Shown here: piece after piece, positions 26,265-34,118 of the stretch
How positions within the stretch are numbered: the stretch's first letter is position 1
How the letters are laid out: each line of letters opens with the position of its first letter
From: Candidatus Kuenenia stuttgartensis
Lineage (GTDB): Bacteria; Planctomycetota; Planctomycetia; Isosphaerales; Isosphaeraceae
Reading direction: 5' to 3'
Assembly: GCA_945865635.1 (NCBI GenBank)
Contig: CAMBEP010000042.1
Location: 1-42,914 of the forward strand
Length of the DNA: 42,914 bases
Position numbers and translations under genes: made by a program
The notes under the pieces: model-generated
What the model was told of the DNA's origin: nothing
Databases searched by the model: none
What the model saw: only the letters and a program-made list of their open reading frames with translations

Positions 26265-29015
26265 ATGCCTTATTCTAATGATTGTGAAGTTACGACTTCT
26301 TCAGAATCCACCGGATCTGTCGAAAACCAGGTAGTACATCAAACTGATGTCGAAAAACATTTCGTTCAGTCAGAGTTGTTGGGATTTCTCAATGACATAT
26401 GTAACGATGGTGAAGTCCGAGAAATTCGGTTCTTGAATGGGACTGGCTCTTCGAGCAAAATCAAACTAAATGGGGCTAGGCTAGCGCCCGACCAGCTGAA
26501 TGAGATCCGTGATTTCATTTTGCAAGGTTATAGCTGCTTCATCACGATCAACCCTTTGCATGAATCCACTGAACGCTATGCAAATGACGATGCTGTACTC
26601 CGTCGGTCAAATATCTTAATTGACATCGATGTCGAAAAAAATAACGGCGAGGACAACGCGTCTAAAATCGACGGGGCAAAATCGTATTACTCTGATGTCA
26701 TAAAAGTATTGACGACGGCCATTCCAAGTATTCAAGTGCGGTCTGTTGCTGTGTCTGGCAATGGCGTGCATCTTCTGATTACTGCGGATCTTGCAAATGA
26801 CACCGTGGCGTACGAAGCAGTGAAACGATTCTTAAAGAATCTGACCATACGCGTTCCCAGCCATACCTTTATAATTGACTCCAAAGTGGCAAATGCGTCA
26901 CAGCTGACGAGATTAATCGGTGCCCCGAATTTTAAATTCAAAGATTCGCGCCCAACCTATCGATTGGAGAATCCCAAGCCTGAAGGAAGGCCAATCACAA
27001 TCAACGATCTGGAGGAATTCAACTCGAAATTTCTTGATCAGGCTCCCCGCAATAAAATTCATTTGCCAGCACCAACCAGTTCTGGAAGAAGTGATCCGCA
27101 TACAGTCGCCCGTGCGATAAGCTACTTGGCTAAATTTCCACAATCGATCGATGGGCAACATGGAGGCACCGCTTTGTATGAAGCGGCTTGCATTCTGATC
27201 AAAGGATTCCTGTTGGATTTTGAAACGGCTCTGGAGCTTTTGATTGAATATAACCTAAGCAGTCAACCGCCTTGGTCGGAAAGCGAACTGAGGCGTAAGC
27301 TTCGTGAAGCCGCCAAAAGCAAATTTCCAGATGGTTACCTCCTGAACGCCCCTGGCTTCCAGCAACCCGTTTCAACTGTCCATATTCATGGAAGTCAGAA
27401 AAACACTGCTGGAACAGAGCTTGTGACCGTTCAGAATTCTGAACCAATGCATTCAAAGATTGACCTGACCATTGATGGTTGCATAGATCTCCACAACACC
27501 ATATCAGTTCTCAGGCCAGTACTTGAACGACTCCCGACAGTATTTCAATTTGGGCAAAAATTGGTGAGAGTGGATAGAGGCTCGGGCGGATCAGTTTCGA
27601 CAGCTTCTCAATATGCAGAAGATGATTGGGTTGCAATCAAGGATGTAAATGTGAAGTGGCTGGCGGCTAACATTCCAAAGCACGTGAATTTCTGGAAGGA
27701 AGGTCCGAGGCACACGCAAACCAAAACTGATCCAACTGAGCGAATTTACCAAGCTTTGATAGAGGATGTAGATTGGAGCAGGATCAGACCCCTGAAGGGA
27801 GTCTCCTATACACCGATAATCAGGCCCGATGGCACTTTCTGGGATCAGCAAGGCTATGACGAAAGAACAGGTTTTTGGAATTGTTCTCATGTCAGGCTTA
27901 ATATCTCTGGGACTGTTACACAGGAGGATGCCAAACGCTCAGCTGATAATGTCATGAGACTGGTCAGTGATTTTCCCTTTGCGAATGAGGACTACGCTGC
28001 CGTTTGGCTATGTCTCTGTTTGACCATCCTGGCAAGGCCTGCAATCGATGGCACGGTCCCGATGTTCCTAATCACGGCTAACACCCGTGGTACCGGTAAA
28101 ACAAAGCTAGCTGAGTTAGCATCCATGATTGCCACAGGGAAGACTCCAGCTTTAACCCCTTGGCCAGATTCAGGCTCTACGACTTCCAATCGCGCATTGG
28201 ACAGTGAAATCCAGAAAATATTGCTGGCAACCGCAATCGAAGGAAGTCGAACGCTGGTATTTGATAATATCAGGAGTGGAGGCGGACTTGGCAGCCCAAG
28301 CCTGGACTGTGCTGTGACCGCTGGCACTTTCGGTGGCAGAATCCTTTCTAAATCTGAGAACAGGTCGGTTCCGTGGCAAACGATCGTCATCGGTACGGGT
28401 AATAATATCAATCTTGTTTCCGATGCTGGTCGGAGAACCTGGCGAATATACCTCGAGAGCCCCCTTGAAGAACCGGAAAATCGCGCCGACTTCGAAATTG
28501 AGAACTTGAAGAAGCATGTGAAGGAGAACTGGGCAGGTTACCTCAAGGACCTGTTTATTATCCTGGTTGGACACGCCCAAGCCGGGCGTCCTGGCCCAAC
28601 AGATTCTCCTTCACGCGATTTCGTGGAATGGCATCATGTCATTCGCGATGCTGTATGGTGGGCGACTGGTAACGATGCCAACGGAGTCTTCAAGGATTAT
28701 CATGTTGCTGATACCGAACAGGAGTCGGAACGACAATTGATGAGAGGGTTGTTCGAAGCCCAGCAAATGATGCGTAATCAAGCGTTTTCTGCGAATGAGT
28801 TACACTCGTTTCTGTGCGACAACAAACAAGGAACCTTCCCCCGTCTTGAAGAGGAGTTCAGAGAACTCAACGGTTCTTGGACTGGTAGCCTTGGAATCTC
28901 GAAGAAAATTTCTAAGCTGAAGAACGCTGTTCGAGATGGCTTGTTACTCAGTTCATCCTTTAATAAGTGTAGGAAGGTGAATGAGTACTTTATAACTGAG
29001 CAATCAGGTTCATAA
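26265..29015 (+). CDS. Primase-polymerase/helicase fusion (element replication protein)
   Basis: The protein has 916 residues, with AGAGGG five bases before the ATG. The N-terminal third looks like an archaeo-eukaryotic primase-polymerase: ILIDIDVEK with two metal-binding Asp (near 119-121), then VAVSGNGVHLLITAD (near 160-173), where the His after Gly is the nucleotide-binding residue. A primase C-terminal-type helical part follows (TALYEAACILIKGFLLDFETALELL). The C-terminal half is a P-loop helicase of the VapE/DUF927-like type: Walker A TANTRGTGKTKLA (near 604), Walker B TLVFDNIRSG (near 662), sensor VIGTGNNINLVSD and Arg finger RRTWRIYL. Such fusions start replication of plasmids, satellites and integrative elements. 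The flanking inverted repeats may be its origin. Confidence 0.8.
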   Translation: MPYSNDCEVTTSSESTGSVENQVVHQTDVEKHFVQSELLGFLNDICNDGEVREIRFLNGTGSSSKIKLNGARLAPDQLNEIRDFILQGYSCFITINPLHESTERYANDDAVLRRSNILIDIDVEKNNGEDNASKIDGAKSYYSDVIKVLTTAIPSIQVRSVAVSGNGVHLLITADLANDTVAYEAVKRFLKNLTIRVPSHTFIIDSKVANASQLTRLIGAPNFKFKDSRPTYRLENPKPEGRPITINDLEEFNSKFLDQAPRNKIHLPAPTSSGRSDPHTVARAISYLAKFPQSIDGQHGGTALYEAACILIKGFLLDFETALELLIEYNLSSQPPWSESELRRKLREAAKSKFPDGYLLNAPGFQQPVSTVHIHGSQKNTAGTELVTVQNSEPMHSKIDLTIDGCIDLHNTISVLRPVLERLPTVFQFGQKLVRVDRGSGGSVSTASQYAEDDWVAIKDVNVKWLAANIPKHVNFWKEGPRHTQTKTDPTERIYQALIEDVDWSRIRPLKGVSYTPIIRPDGTFWDQQGYDERTGFWNCSHVRLNISGTVTQEDAKRSADNVMRLVSDFPFANEDYAAVWLCLCLTILARPAIDGTVPMFLITANTRGTGKTKLAELASMIATGKTPALTPWPDSGSTTSNRALDSEIQKILLATAIEGSRTLVFDNIRSGGGLGSPSLDCAVTAGTFGGRILSKSENRSVPWQTIVIGTGNNINLVSDAGRRTWRIYLESPLEEPENRADFEIENLKKHVKENWAGYLKDLFIILVGHAQAGRPGPTDSPSRDFVEWHHVIRDAVWWATGNDANGVFKDYHVADTEQESERQLMRGLFEAQQMMRNQAFSANELHSFLCDNKQGTFPRLEEEFRELNGSWTGSLGISKKISKLKNAVRDGLLLSSSFNKCRKVNEYFITEQSGS

Positions 29016-29972
29016 AATCACTGAAGCTTGATGGGAGTAGCCATTCGGCTACTTCCTTCAATATTCATTTCTTGGACTTTCCAAGGTACACCCTTTAGTG
29101 AGCCAGAAGAAGACTACGGGGGAACCGGAGGTTACGGGTACTAATTTCTACCTTATCTCCATAATAAATATTATTTATAAGAATAGAGTAGAAATCTACC
29201 CCCGTAACACCCGTAACCTCCGGTTTTTTCCTTGGCTTACTATCCCTGGCTTACTGTTAGACAGAAATCAGGAGTGGTAGTTCAGTCAAGTGTCATTTGA
29301 GAAACAATTAAGCGATAGTCTTAATCCTGAAAACAGTTGCAGTTTAGGGGTTGTGGGTAATCTGGGTTAAGGTGGGCTAGGAAGTGGTTAGAATTGGTTT
29401 TAACCTGATTTACTAGAGGGCTTTGCTGTATGGACAGTCCTACTCATCTTAAAGGAAAGTTTGCCATTAATGCCAAAGCGAATGGATACACTGCTACATT
29501 GTGAAAAAAAAGAACAATCTTTTCGGGTTAGTCAGTTACGGTCACTTTGATTGGCCAAATTGGGACATCTCAGACGAAGTCGCCTCTCTGAACGCTCAAA
29601 GCGCCAGTAGCGAAAAAGTTGATTTGCCAGGCAATTTCTGCCAGTTCTCTGCCATTCTCAGAGCGTGATCTCTCTAAGGTGTTTGATGGAATAGTGTTAT
29701 GAGTCGATGAGCTCCTGCTGGTCAAGCGGGTAGTCCAATTCTGGATATACTGACACACTGCCAAATAGCCATAAGGCCATAAACACAGATGCAGATCTCG
29801 GCCAGACCAGATCTCAACGCATTGTAGTGATCGCCATAAACCCTTATTCTTGTTGCATATAAGTCGAAATTGAAAACTCGCAAACCTGATTGATTAACGC
29901 AATTGTCTCTCTGATCGTTCCAGCACGGCCGCGAATTTCTCGCAGCCTGAAACAAGCTGTTTGGAGCGATTT
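29016..29972. other. Non-coding stretch with large palindrome
   Basis: No credible gene is present in 957 bases. It holds a weak hairpin (AGTAGCC/GGCTACT, 29036-29053) directly after the primase gene, the large palindrome at 29123-29225 and, after about 29300, nothing recognisable. Base composition is AT-rich and stop codons are frequent in all frames. Confidence 0.4.
29123..29225. repeat. Long inverted repeat with 17-base arms and 9-base direct repeats
   Basis: AACCGGAGGTTACGGGT (29123-29139) is perfectly complementary to 29209-29225. A second inner pair ATTTCTAC/GTAGAAAT (29144-29151 and 29188-29195) continues the stem. The right arm contains the tandem unit CCCGTAACA/CCCGTAACC (29201-29218). 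The loop is nearly pure A/T (ATAATAAATATTATTTATAA) and a run of six T follows the right arm. It could be a replication origin with an AT-rich melting zone and iterons, or a strong terminator. Confidence 0.8.
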
Positions 29973-30710
29973 ATGTCACGTTTCAGAATTTCGACCGACG
30001 AACGATCAAACGCCAAGCTCGCAAAGTCTCGAGGATACGGATACCTGGTTGCTGGCTTAAGTCTTGCCAGTGGGAATTTATCGGGCCATCAGGTCTGCGC
30101 TGCGTCTGCAGCAGCCAAGTGCATTGCGCCATGTTTGGTTCACACTGGCCAGGCCGCGATACACAAATCTGTGAACAGATACCGAATCATCAAAACCCAA
30201 CGGCTGTTCAATGACCGTGAAAGCTTTCTGGCTGATCTGCGTTGGGATTTGAAGGCACTGGTACGCGCTGCTGGCCGTGCGAGTTTAAAACCAGCCTATC
30301 GACCGAACGTGCTGTCTGACCTAAACTGGTGTGAAATCGTCCAGGAGTTTCCCGAGATCCAGTTTTACGATTATTTCAAAGATCAATCACACATGGCTGA
30401 GAAATTCGTATTGCCCAACTACGATCTGACATATTCGTTGTCAGCTGCACTCTGCAGCCCCGATCGATGGACAAAAGCGCTGGAACGCTTTCCACGATGT
30501 TCCGCAGTGTTTTCGCCGGAAGTTTATGATGGCTGGTTCAAGGATGATCCATCAAAGGTCATTCAGTTCAACGGTGTGACGATCGTAAGTGGTGACCGGC
30601 ATGATTTGACGTTTCTGAATCCTCAGGGTGTGATTCTGGCATTACGTGCCAAGGGCCATCGCGCCATCAGGTCCAACCCTTTTGTGTACGGTTCTGAGGT
30701 GATTTCATGA
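29973..30710 (+). CDS. Phage/plasmid-type protein related to the GP88/DUF7227 group, unknown function
   Basis: This 245-residue protein starts at ATG 29973, with GGAG six bases before it; a TTG 12 bases upstream is less likely. It resembles a family common in phages and plasmids: basic start NAKLAKSRGYGYLVAGLSLA, SGHQVCAASAAAKCIAPCLVHTGQA with three conserved Cys, the middle FNDRESFLADLRWDLKALVRAA, NVLSDLNW, FPEIQFYDYFKD, PNYDLTYSLS and a C-terminal SGDRHDLTFLNPQGVILALRAKG. The recollection of the family is from memory. The clustered Cys suggest metal or Fe-S binding, and the function is unknown. The stop codon overlaps the start of a tiny membrane peptide gene. Confidence 0.65.
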   Translation: MSRFRISTDERSNAKLAKSRGYGYLVAGLSLASGNLSGHQVCAASAAAKCIAPCLVHTGQAAIHKSVNRYRIIKTQRLFNDRESFLADLRWDLKALVRAAGRASLKPAYRPNVLSDLNWCEIVQEFPEIQFYDYFKDQSHMAEKFVLPNYDLTYSLSAALCSPDRWTKALERFPRCSAVFSPEVYDGWFKDDPSKVIQFNGVTIVSGDRHDLTFLNPQGVILALRAKGHRAIRSNPFVYGSEVIS

Positions 30711-30793
30711 TCTTGATTATTGCCGAGATTCTGATCATTGCTGCAGACCTGATTGTATTGATTCTCATCTGGATTCTCAGACGCAAAGAATGA
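30707..30793 (+). CDS. 28-residue membrane peptide, translationally coupled
   Basis: This small frame starts at ATG 30707 in an ATGA overlap with the preceding stop. It codes a hydrophobic helix (LIIAEILIIAADLIVLILIWIL) ending in RRKE, a typical single-pass peptide with cytoplasmic positive tail. It is followed 39 bases later by a clear terminator, so it ends the transcription unit. The overlap, hydrophobic pattern and terminator support a real gene. Possible roles are a small toxin, a holin-like or a regulatory membrane peptide; none is proven. Confidence 0.5.
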   Translation: MILIIAEILIIAADLIVLILIWILRRKE

Positions 30794-30832
30794 CTAGCCA
30801 GGTCTGACTTGAAAACTTGATTGAATTTTAAG

Positions 30833-30857
30833 CCCTAGCCAGAATGGCTGGGGTTTT
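30833..30857 (+). terminator. Intrinsic terminator
   Basis: CCCTAGCCA (30833-30841), loop GAA and TGGCTGGGG (30845-30853) give a 9-base stem with one T-G pair, followed by TTTT. It ends the unit formed by the phage-type protein and the membrane peptide. Confidence 0.8.
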
Positions 30858-31051
30858 CTTATGCCATTATGACAAGTTGGACACTTGGTTTTCTTGTGGA
30901 TTTTCGCGGTTTTTTATGCGGTTTTACTAAAGTCATGCGGGCTTGGAAAACTCTCGAAAAACCATAAAAAGAACACCATAAAGGCAGCTGAGCTGTTATA
31001 ATAGTATTGTCGATATTGCATTTAACGTATGGCTCCTGAGAATCCACTGAT

Positions 31052-31846
31052 ATGCTTGCAGGACAGTCTATAATCACGAACTTGAAGCTCGATAAACCAC
31101 TCTGTATCATCGATCTTGAGACGACTGGAATTGACACTCAGAATGATCGGATTGTTGAAATCAGCATCCTCAAGCTCAGCCCTGACCTGCCTACAGAGCA
31201 TAAGACCAGGCGGATCAATCCCGGAGTCCCGATTCCACCAGCCGCGTCTGAAGTTCACAGGATATACGACCATGATGTGGCATCCTGTCCTCGATTTGAA
31301 GATTATGCTCAGGAGATTTTGAATTTCATTGGCGATTCGGACCTTTGTGGTTTCAACCTCATTCGTTTTGATTTGAAAATCCTGATTCACGAATTTAATC
31401 GGGCGGGGATTGCATTTTCGATTGATGGGCGACATCTGATCGACCCTTGCCAGATATATCACCAGCGTGAGCCTCGGGACCTTTCAGCCGCGATGAGGTA
31501 CTACTGTGATCAAGAGCATTCCGCTGCACACTCGGCTGGCTCAGATGTCTTGGCAACGCTTGCCGTTCTGGAAGGACAGCTCAGCAAGTACGTGGATTTG
31601 CCAAGAGATGTTGCCAGTCTGCATGAGCATTTCCGCGATCCACGGGTGGTTGATCTTGACGGGTTTTTCGCTCTTGATGATGGCGGCTCCATTGTTTTCG
31701 AAAAGGGCAAGCATAGAGGCCGATTCCTCCACATCATAGCGAAGTCAGATCGCAAGTACCTGGAATGGATGCTGACAACGGATCTGATGGATGATACGAA
31801 ACAGGTTGTTCGAAAAGCACTTGGGAAACCTCGGGAGACCTCATGA
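31052..31846 (+). CDS. DEDDh 3'-5' exonuclease (DnaQ/RNase T-like) with DUF3820-like tail
   Basis: This 264-residue protein has the three exonuclease motifs: Exo I CIIDLETTGID (Asp21, Glu23), Exo II CGFNLIRFDLKIL (Asp), Exo III HSAGSDVLATLAVL (His160, Asp165). After about residue 200 it has FEKGKHRGRFLHIIAKSDRKYLEWML, which matches the DUF3820/ExoX-C type module seen behind many such nucleases. It removes nucleotides from single-stranded DNA or RNA 3' ends. It lies between the replication part and BREX in the element. It may belong to the element's replication or repair, or be an extra defence gene; the 249-base gap to brxE makes direct cotranscription uncertain. Confidence 0.88.
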   Translation: MLAGQSIITNLKLDKPLCIIDLETTGIDTQNDRIVEISILKLSPDLPTEHKTRRINPGVPIPPAASEVHRIYDHDVASCPRFEDYAQEILNFIGDSDLCGFNLIRFDLKILIHEFNRAGIAFSIDGRHLIDPCQIYHQREPRDLSAAMRYYCDQEHSAAHSAGSDVLATLAVLEGQLSKYVDLPRDVASLHEHFRDPRVVDLDGFFALDDGGSIVFEKGKHRGRFLHIIAKSDRKYLEWMLTTDLMDDTKQVVRKALGKPRETS

Positions 31847-31975
31847 CTGGTCTTGGAGCATAGAGTCTAGCTGCCCGATAGCTTTACCAACCCTCACGTC
31901 CCATGGACCAGATAAGAACGAACCGTCCGACTCTATCTGTTTATAGCTGCTATCGACGTGTCCTGAGCGTAGAGT

Positions 31976-32004
31976 TTGACAGTAGGCACTCAAAGTTGAC
32001 TATT
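31976..32004 (+). promoter_or_regulatory. Candidate promoter of the BREX operon
   Basis: TTGACA (31976-31981) and ACTATT (31999-32004) are 17 bases apart, about 90 bases before the first brxE ATG. A second TTGACT lies at 31996. This is the only good match in the 249-base gap, but support is only sequence. Confidence 0.4.
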
Positions 32005-32095
32005 GCTAGTTTTACAACAAATCGTTAGTATCATAACCCGATCAATCACCAGCTTCTACAATAGTACTTCGCCGTAATATTTTCGATATTACTGT

Positions 32096-32737
32096 ATGCG
32101 ATATGGCTTCAGATCGCCCCAACCACCTCAAATGACCAGACTCAGTATCTCCTCTAACTTGCCTGCGACTCAGGTCGACTTGGATCTAATTCTAGCCTTG
32201 AGGCTGGCAGTTGCCCGATTTGGAGAAATGGACCGGTTTAAGTGGTGGAACACCAACGGAATGCTAGGCCAAATCGGCGAACTCGTTGCGAGCCGAGGGT
32301 TTCCAAAAACTCAGTCGTTTGCTCGTGCTCGTGTTGTGTTTGCTGTGGCATCGAATCGCTCTGACGAAATTTTTAACCCACCAGACTCTTACACGCTTTG
32401 GCGGCTTCCTCCAGAAATTGAAGAGCGTGTTGATGAACGATGGGCAGATTCGCTTGACACACCTGAACCTTGGATGGACTTGTTGTCTAGGATCGACTCT
32501 GAGATGGTGGATGGCAGAGAACTGCTCGATGCGCTTTCCAACCTTAAGCTGATTTCACAAGAGACTTCTGAATACGTCAAACGACTTCGCCGTTCTGATG
32601 ACAACAGATCTGTGCATATCAAGCAACCTGGCAAAACAGCTGGAAATGCAATCGAGATTCTGGCAGCCGCCTTCAATTGCGGAGAGCAGGGCAAGCTTGC
32701 GGTGCCGTTTATTCGGCATGGAGATTTCCCAGCATGA
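32096..32737 (+). CDS. brxE: BREX type 6 protein BrxE
   Basis: The protein has 213 residues from ATG 32096; ATG 32132 is possible and neither has a clear ribosome site. The pattern VARFGEMDRFKWWNTNGMLG...RGFPKTQSFARARVVFAVASNR...LWRLPPEIEERV fits BrxE, the short protein of unknown activity that opens type 6 BREX operons (variable start, conserved GEKDR-like and WW motifs, as recalled). It ends in an ATGA overlap with brxA, so translation is coupled. Position as first gene ahead of brxA, brxB, brxC, pglX and pglZ is the type 6 order. Confidence 0.78.
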   Translation: MRYGFRSPQPPQMTRLSISSNLPATQVDLDLILALRLAVARFGEMDRFKWWNTNGMLGQIGELVASRGFPKTQSFARARVVFAVASNRSDEIFNPPDSYTLWRLPPEIEERVDERWADSLDTPEPWMDLLSRIDSEMVDGRELLDALSNLKLISQETSEYVKRLRRSDDNRSVHIKQPGKTAGNAIEILAAAFNCGEQGKLAVPFIRHGDFPA

Positions 32738-33519
32738 AACCTGCCTCAAAGCATCTGAGCTCGTTTCTGGCCATCAAAGGGCCTTGCTGCGAACCGACCT
32801 ACAGGGTCTTTTCATCTTGGGATCTAACCCTGTCTCAACAAGCCAATCTGCTCCAAATTCAAGAATCCAACTCGATTGGGGCACGCTCAAATGGTTGGCT
32901 TCAGCAATTGATTCGAGTTATCAAACAGCGATATAACACCGATGGGCCTGATCGTACTCTGGTCGAGCTTGCACAACATGCTTGGTCCATCGACGAATGG
33001 CGTCCTGCACAACTTTGGCACATCAGTCGTTCTGACCAACTTCTGAACCAATTCTTTGTCGATTGCCTTTTTAATTTTCGTGAGCAGGGGCTTTCCATAA
33101 TCAATTCAGATATTGTCGTAGAATATTTGCGTGGGATAGTGAAAAAGTCTCTTGGCACCGCCGACGCTTGGACTGCAACCACTTACCGCCGATCCGCAAA
33201 CGCCCTGCTTAAGTCGTCTGTTGATTTTCAGCTGATGAAGGGGCGTGTCAAGCGCGAATTCGACAATTATCGGCTGCCTGATCGTAGCTTTATTTATCTC
33301 CTGTATCAGTTGATGTCAAAGCACAAAAACACTAAGAAAATGATCGAGGCAGAGGATTGGCGGCTCTTCCTGATGAAACCTGTGGATGTTGAAGAGGAAT
33401 TGTTGAGGCTTCACCAGTATGGGAAGTTACATTTTGAGCGGGCGGGGAGTTTTCTTGAATTAACGCTACCTCATCCGACCATCGACGAATTCATTTTGAA
33501 CAAGGATTCCACACGATGA
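32734..33519 (+). CDS. brxA: BREX protein BrxA (DUF1819)
   Basis: The protein has 261 residues from ATG 32734, which overlaps the brxE stop (ATGA). It has the features of DUF1819/BrxA: WSIDEWRPAQLWHISRSDQLLNQFFVDCLFNFREQG, YRRSANALLKSSVDFQLMKG and RSFIYLLYQLMSKHKNTKKMIEAEDWRLFLMKPVDVEEELLRLHQYGKLHFERAGSFLELTLP. In other BREX systems BrxA is a small DNA-binding helix-turn-helix protein related to NusB-like folds. The stop is again shared in an ATGA overlap with brxB. Slightly lower GC than the following genes. Confidence 0.85.
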   Translation: MKPASKHLSSFLAIKGPCCEPTYRVFSSWDLTLSQQANLLQIQESNSIGARSNGWLQQLIRVIKQRYNTDGPDRTLVELAQHAWSIDEWRPAQLWHISRSDQLLNQFFVDCLFNFREQGLSIINSDIVVEYLRGIVKKSLGTADAWTATTYRRSANALLKSSVDFQLMKGRVKREFDNYRLPDRSFIYLLYQLMSKHKNTKKMIEAEDWRLFLMKPVDVEEELLRLHQYGKLHFERAGSFLELTLPHPTIDEFILNKDSTR

Positions 33520-34103
33520 CAGACTGGAAAATCCGGCTTCGCGAAAAACTGGAGCCAATCCTCCTACAAAACGATCCGCGTCCTGATCTCAGCGCATACA
33601 GAGAAATGCCCTTGTGCGTGTTTCTTTACAACCCTTCGGACGAATTTGCCTTGCGTAAAGAGCTTGGATTACTCCGTACCAGGCTGGAGCAAAAAGGCAA
33701 GCGGATTATCTCCATATCACTCATGGATTGTATGGTGGAGGCATTGGACACATCCGGTATTTCTGCCGTTGATCTTGCGGATAACGAGAAAATGCTGGGC
33801 CGTAATGGTCATAAGACCGTTGCCCAGACTGTCCACAAGGTGCTCAGTGAATTCGCCCGGCTCGATGAAATTGTGCTCAAGCATGTTCCTGTCGACAGCG
33901 ATCCCACTCGCGATATCCTTTGGATCACCCGTGCCGGGGCACTTTATCCCTGCTACCGTACGTCCACTCTGATTGAACATTTTCAATCCAAACTCAACAT
34001 CCCTGGTGTCTTGTTCTACCCGGGTGAAATCGTTCCCCCCGTTGGCCTGAGCTTCATGGGTGTTCATGAGGCAGAACACAACTACCGCGCCAAGTTGATT
34101 TGA
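33516..34103 (+). CDS. brxB: BREX protein BrxB (DUF1788)
   Basis: At 195 residues it is the normal length of DUF1788. Motifs: YREMPLCVFLYNPSDEFALRKELGLLRTRLEQKGKRIISISLMDCM, ILWITRAGALYPCYRTSTLIEHFQSKLNIPGVLFYPGE and SFMGVHEAEHNYRAKLI. BrxB is a core BREX part of unknown biochemical activity, needed for defence in type 1. Starts within the brxA stop; 15 bases separate it from brxC. Confidence 0.92.
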   Translation: MTDWKIRLREKLEPILLQNDPRPDLSAYREMPLCVFLYNPSDEFALRKELGLLRTRLEQKGKRIISISLMDCMVEALDTSGISAVDLADNEKMLGRNGHKTVAQTVHKVLSEFARLDEIVLKHVPVDSDPTRDILWITRAGALYPCYRTSTLIEHFQSKLNIPGVLFYPGEIVPPVGLSFMGVHEAEHNYRAKLI

Positions 34104-34118
34104 AACGGATCTTTTAAG

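Noticed and set aside
29098..29280. 60-codon frame across the large palindrome
   Set aside because: Its sequence is dictated by the inverted repeat, it has no ribosome site and matches nothing known.
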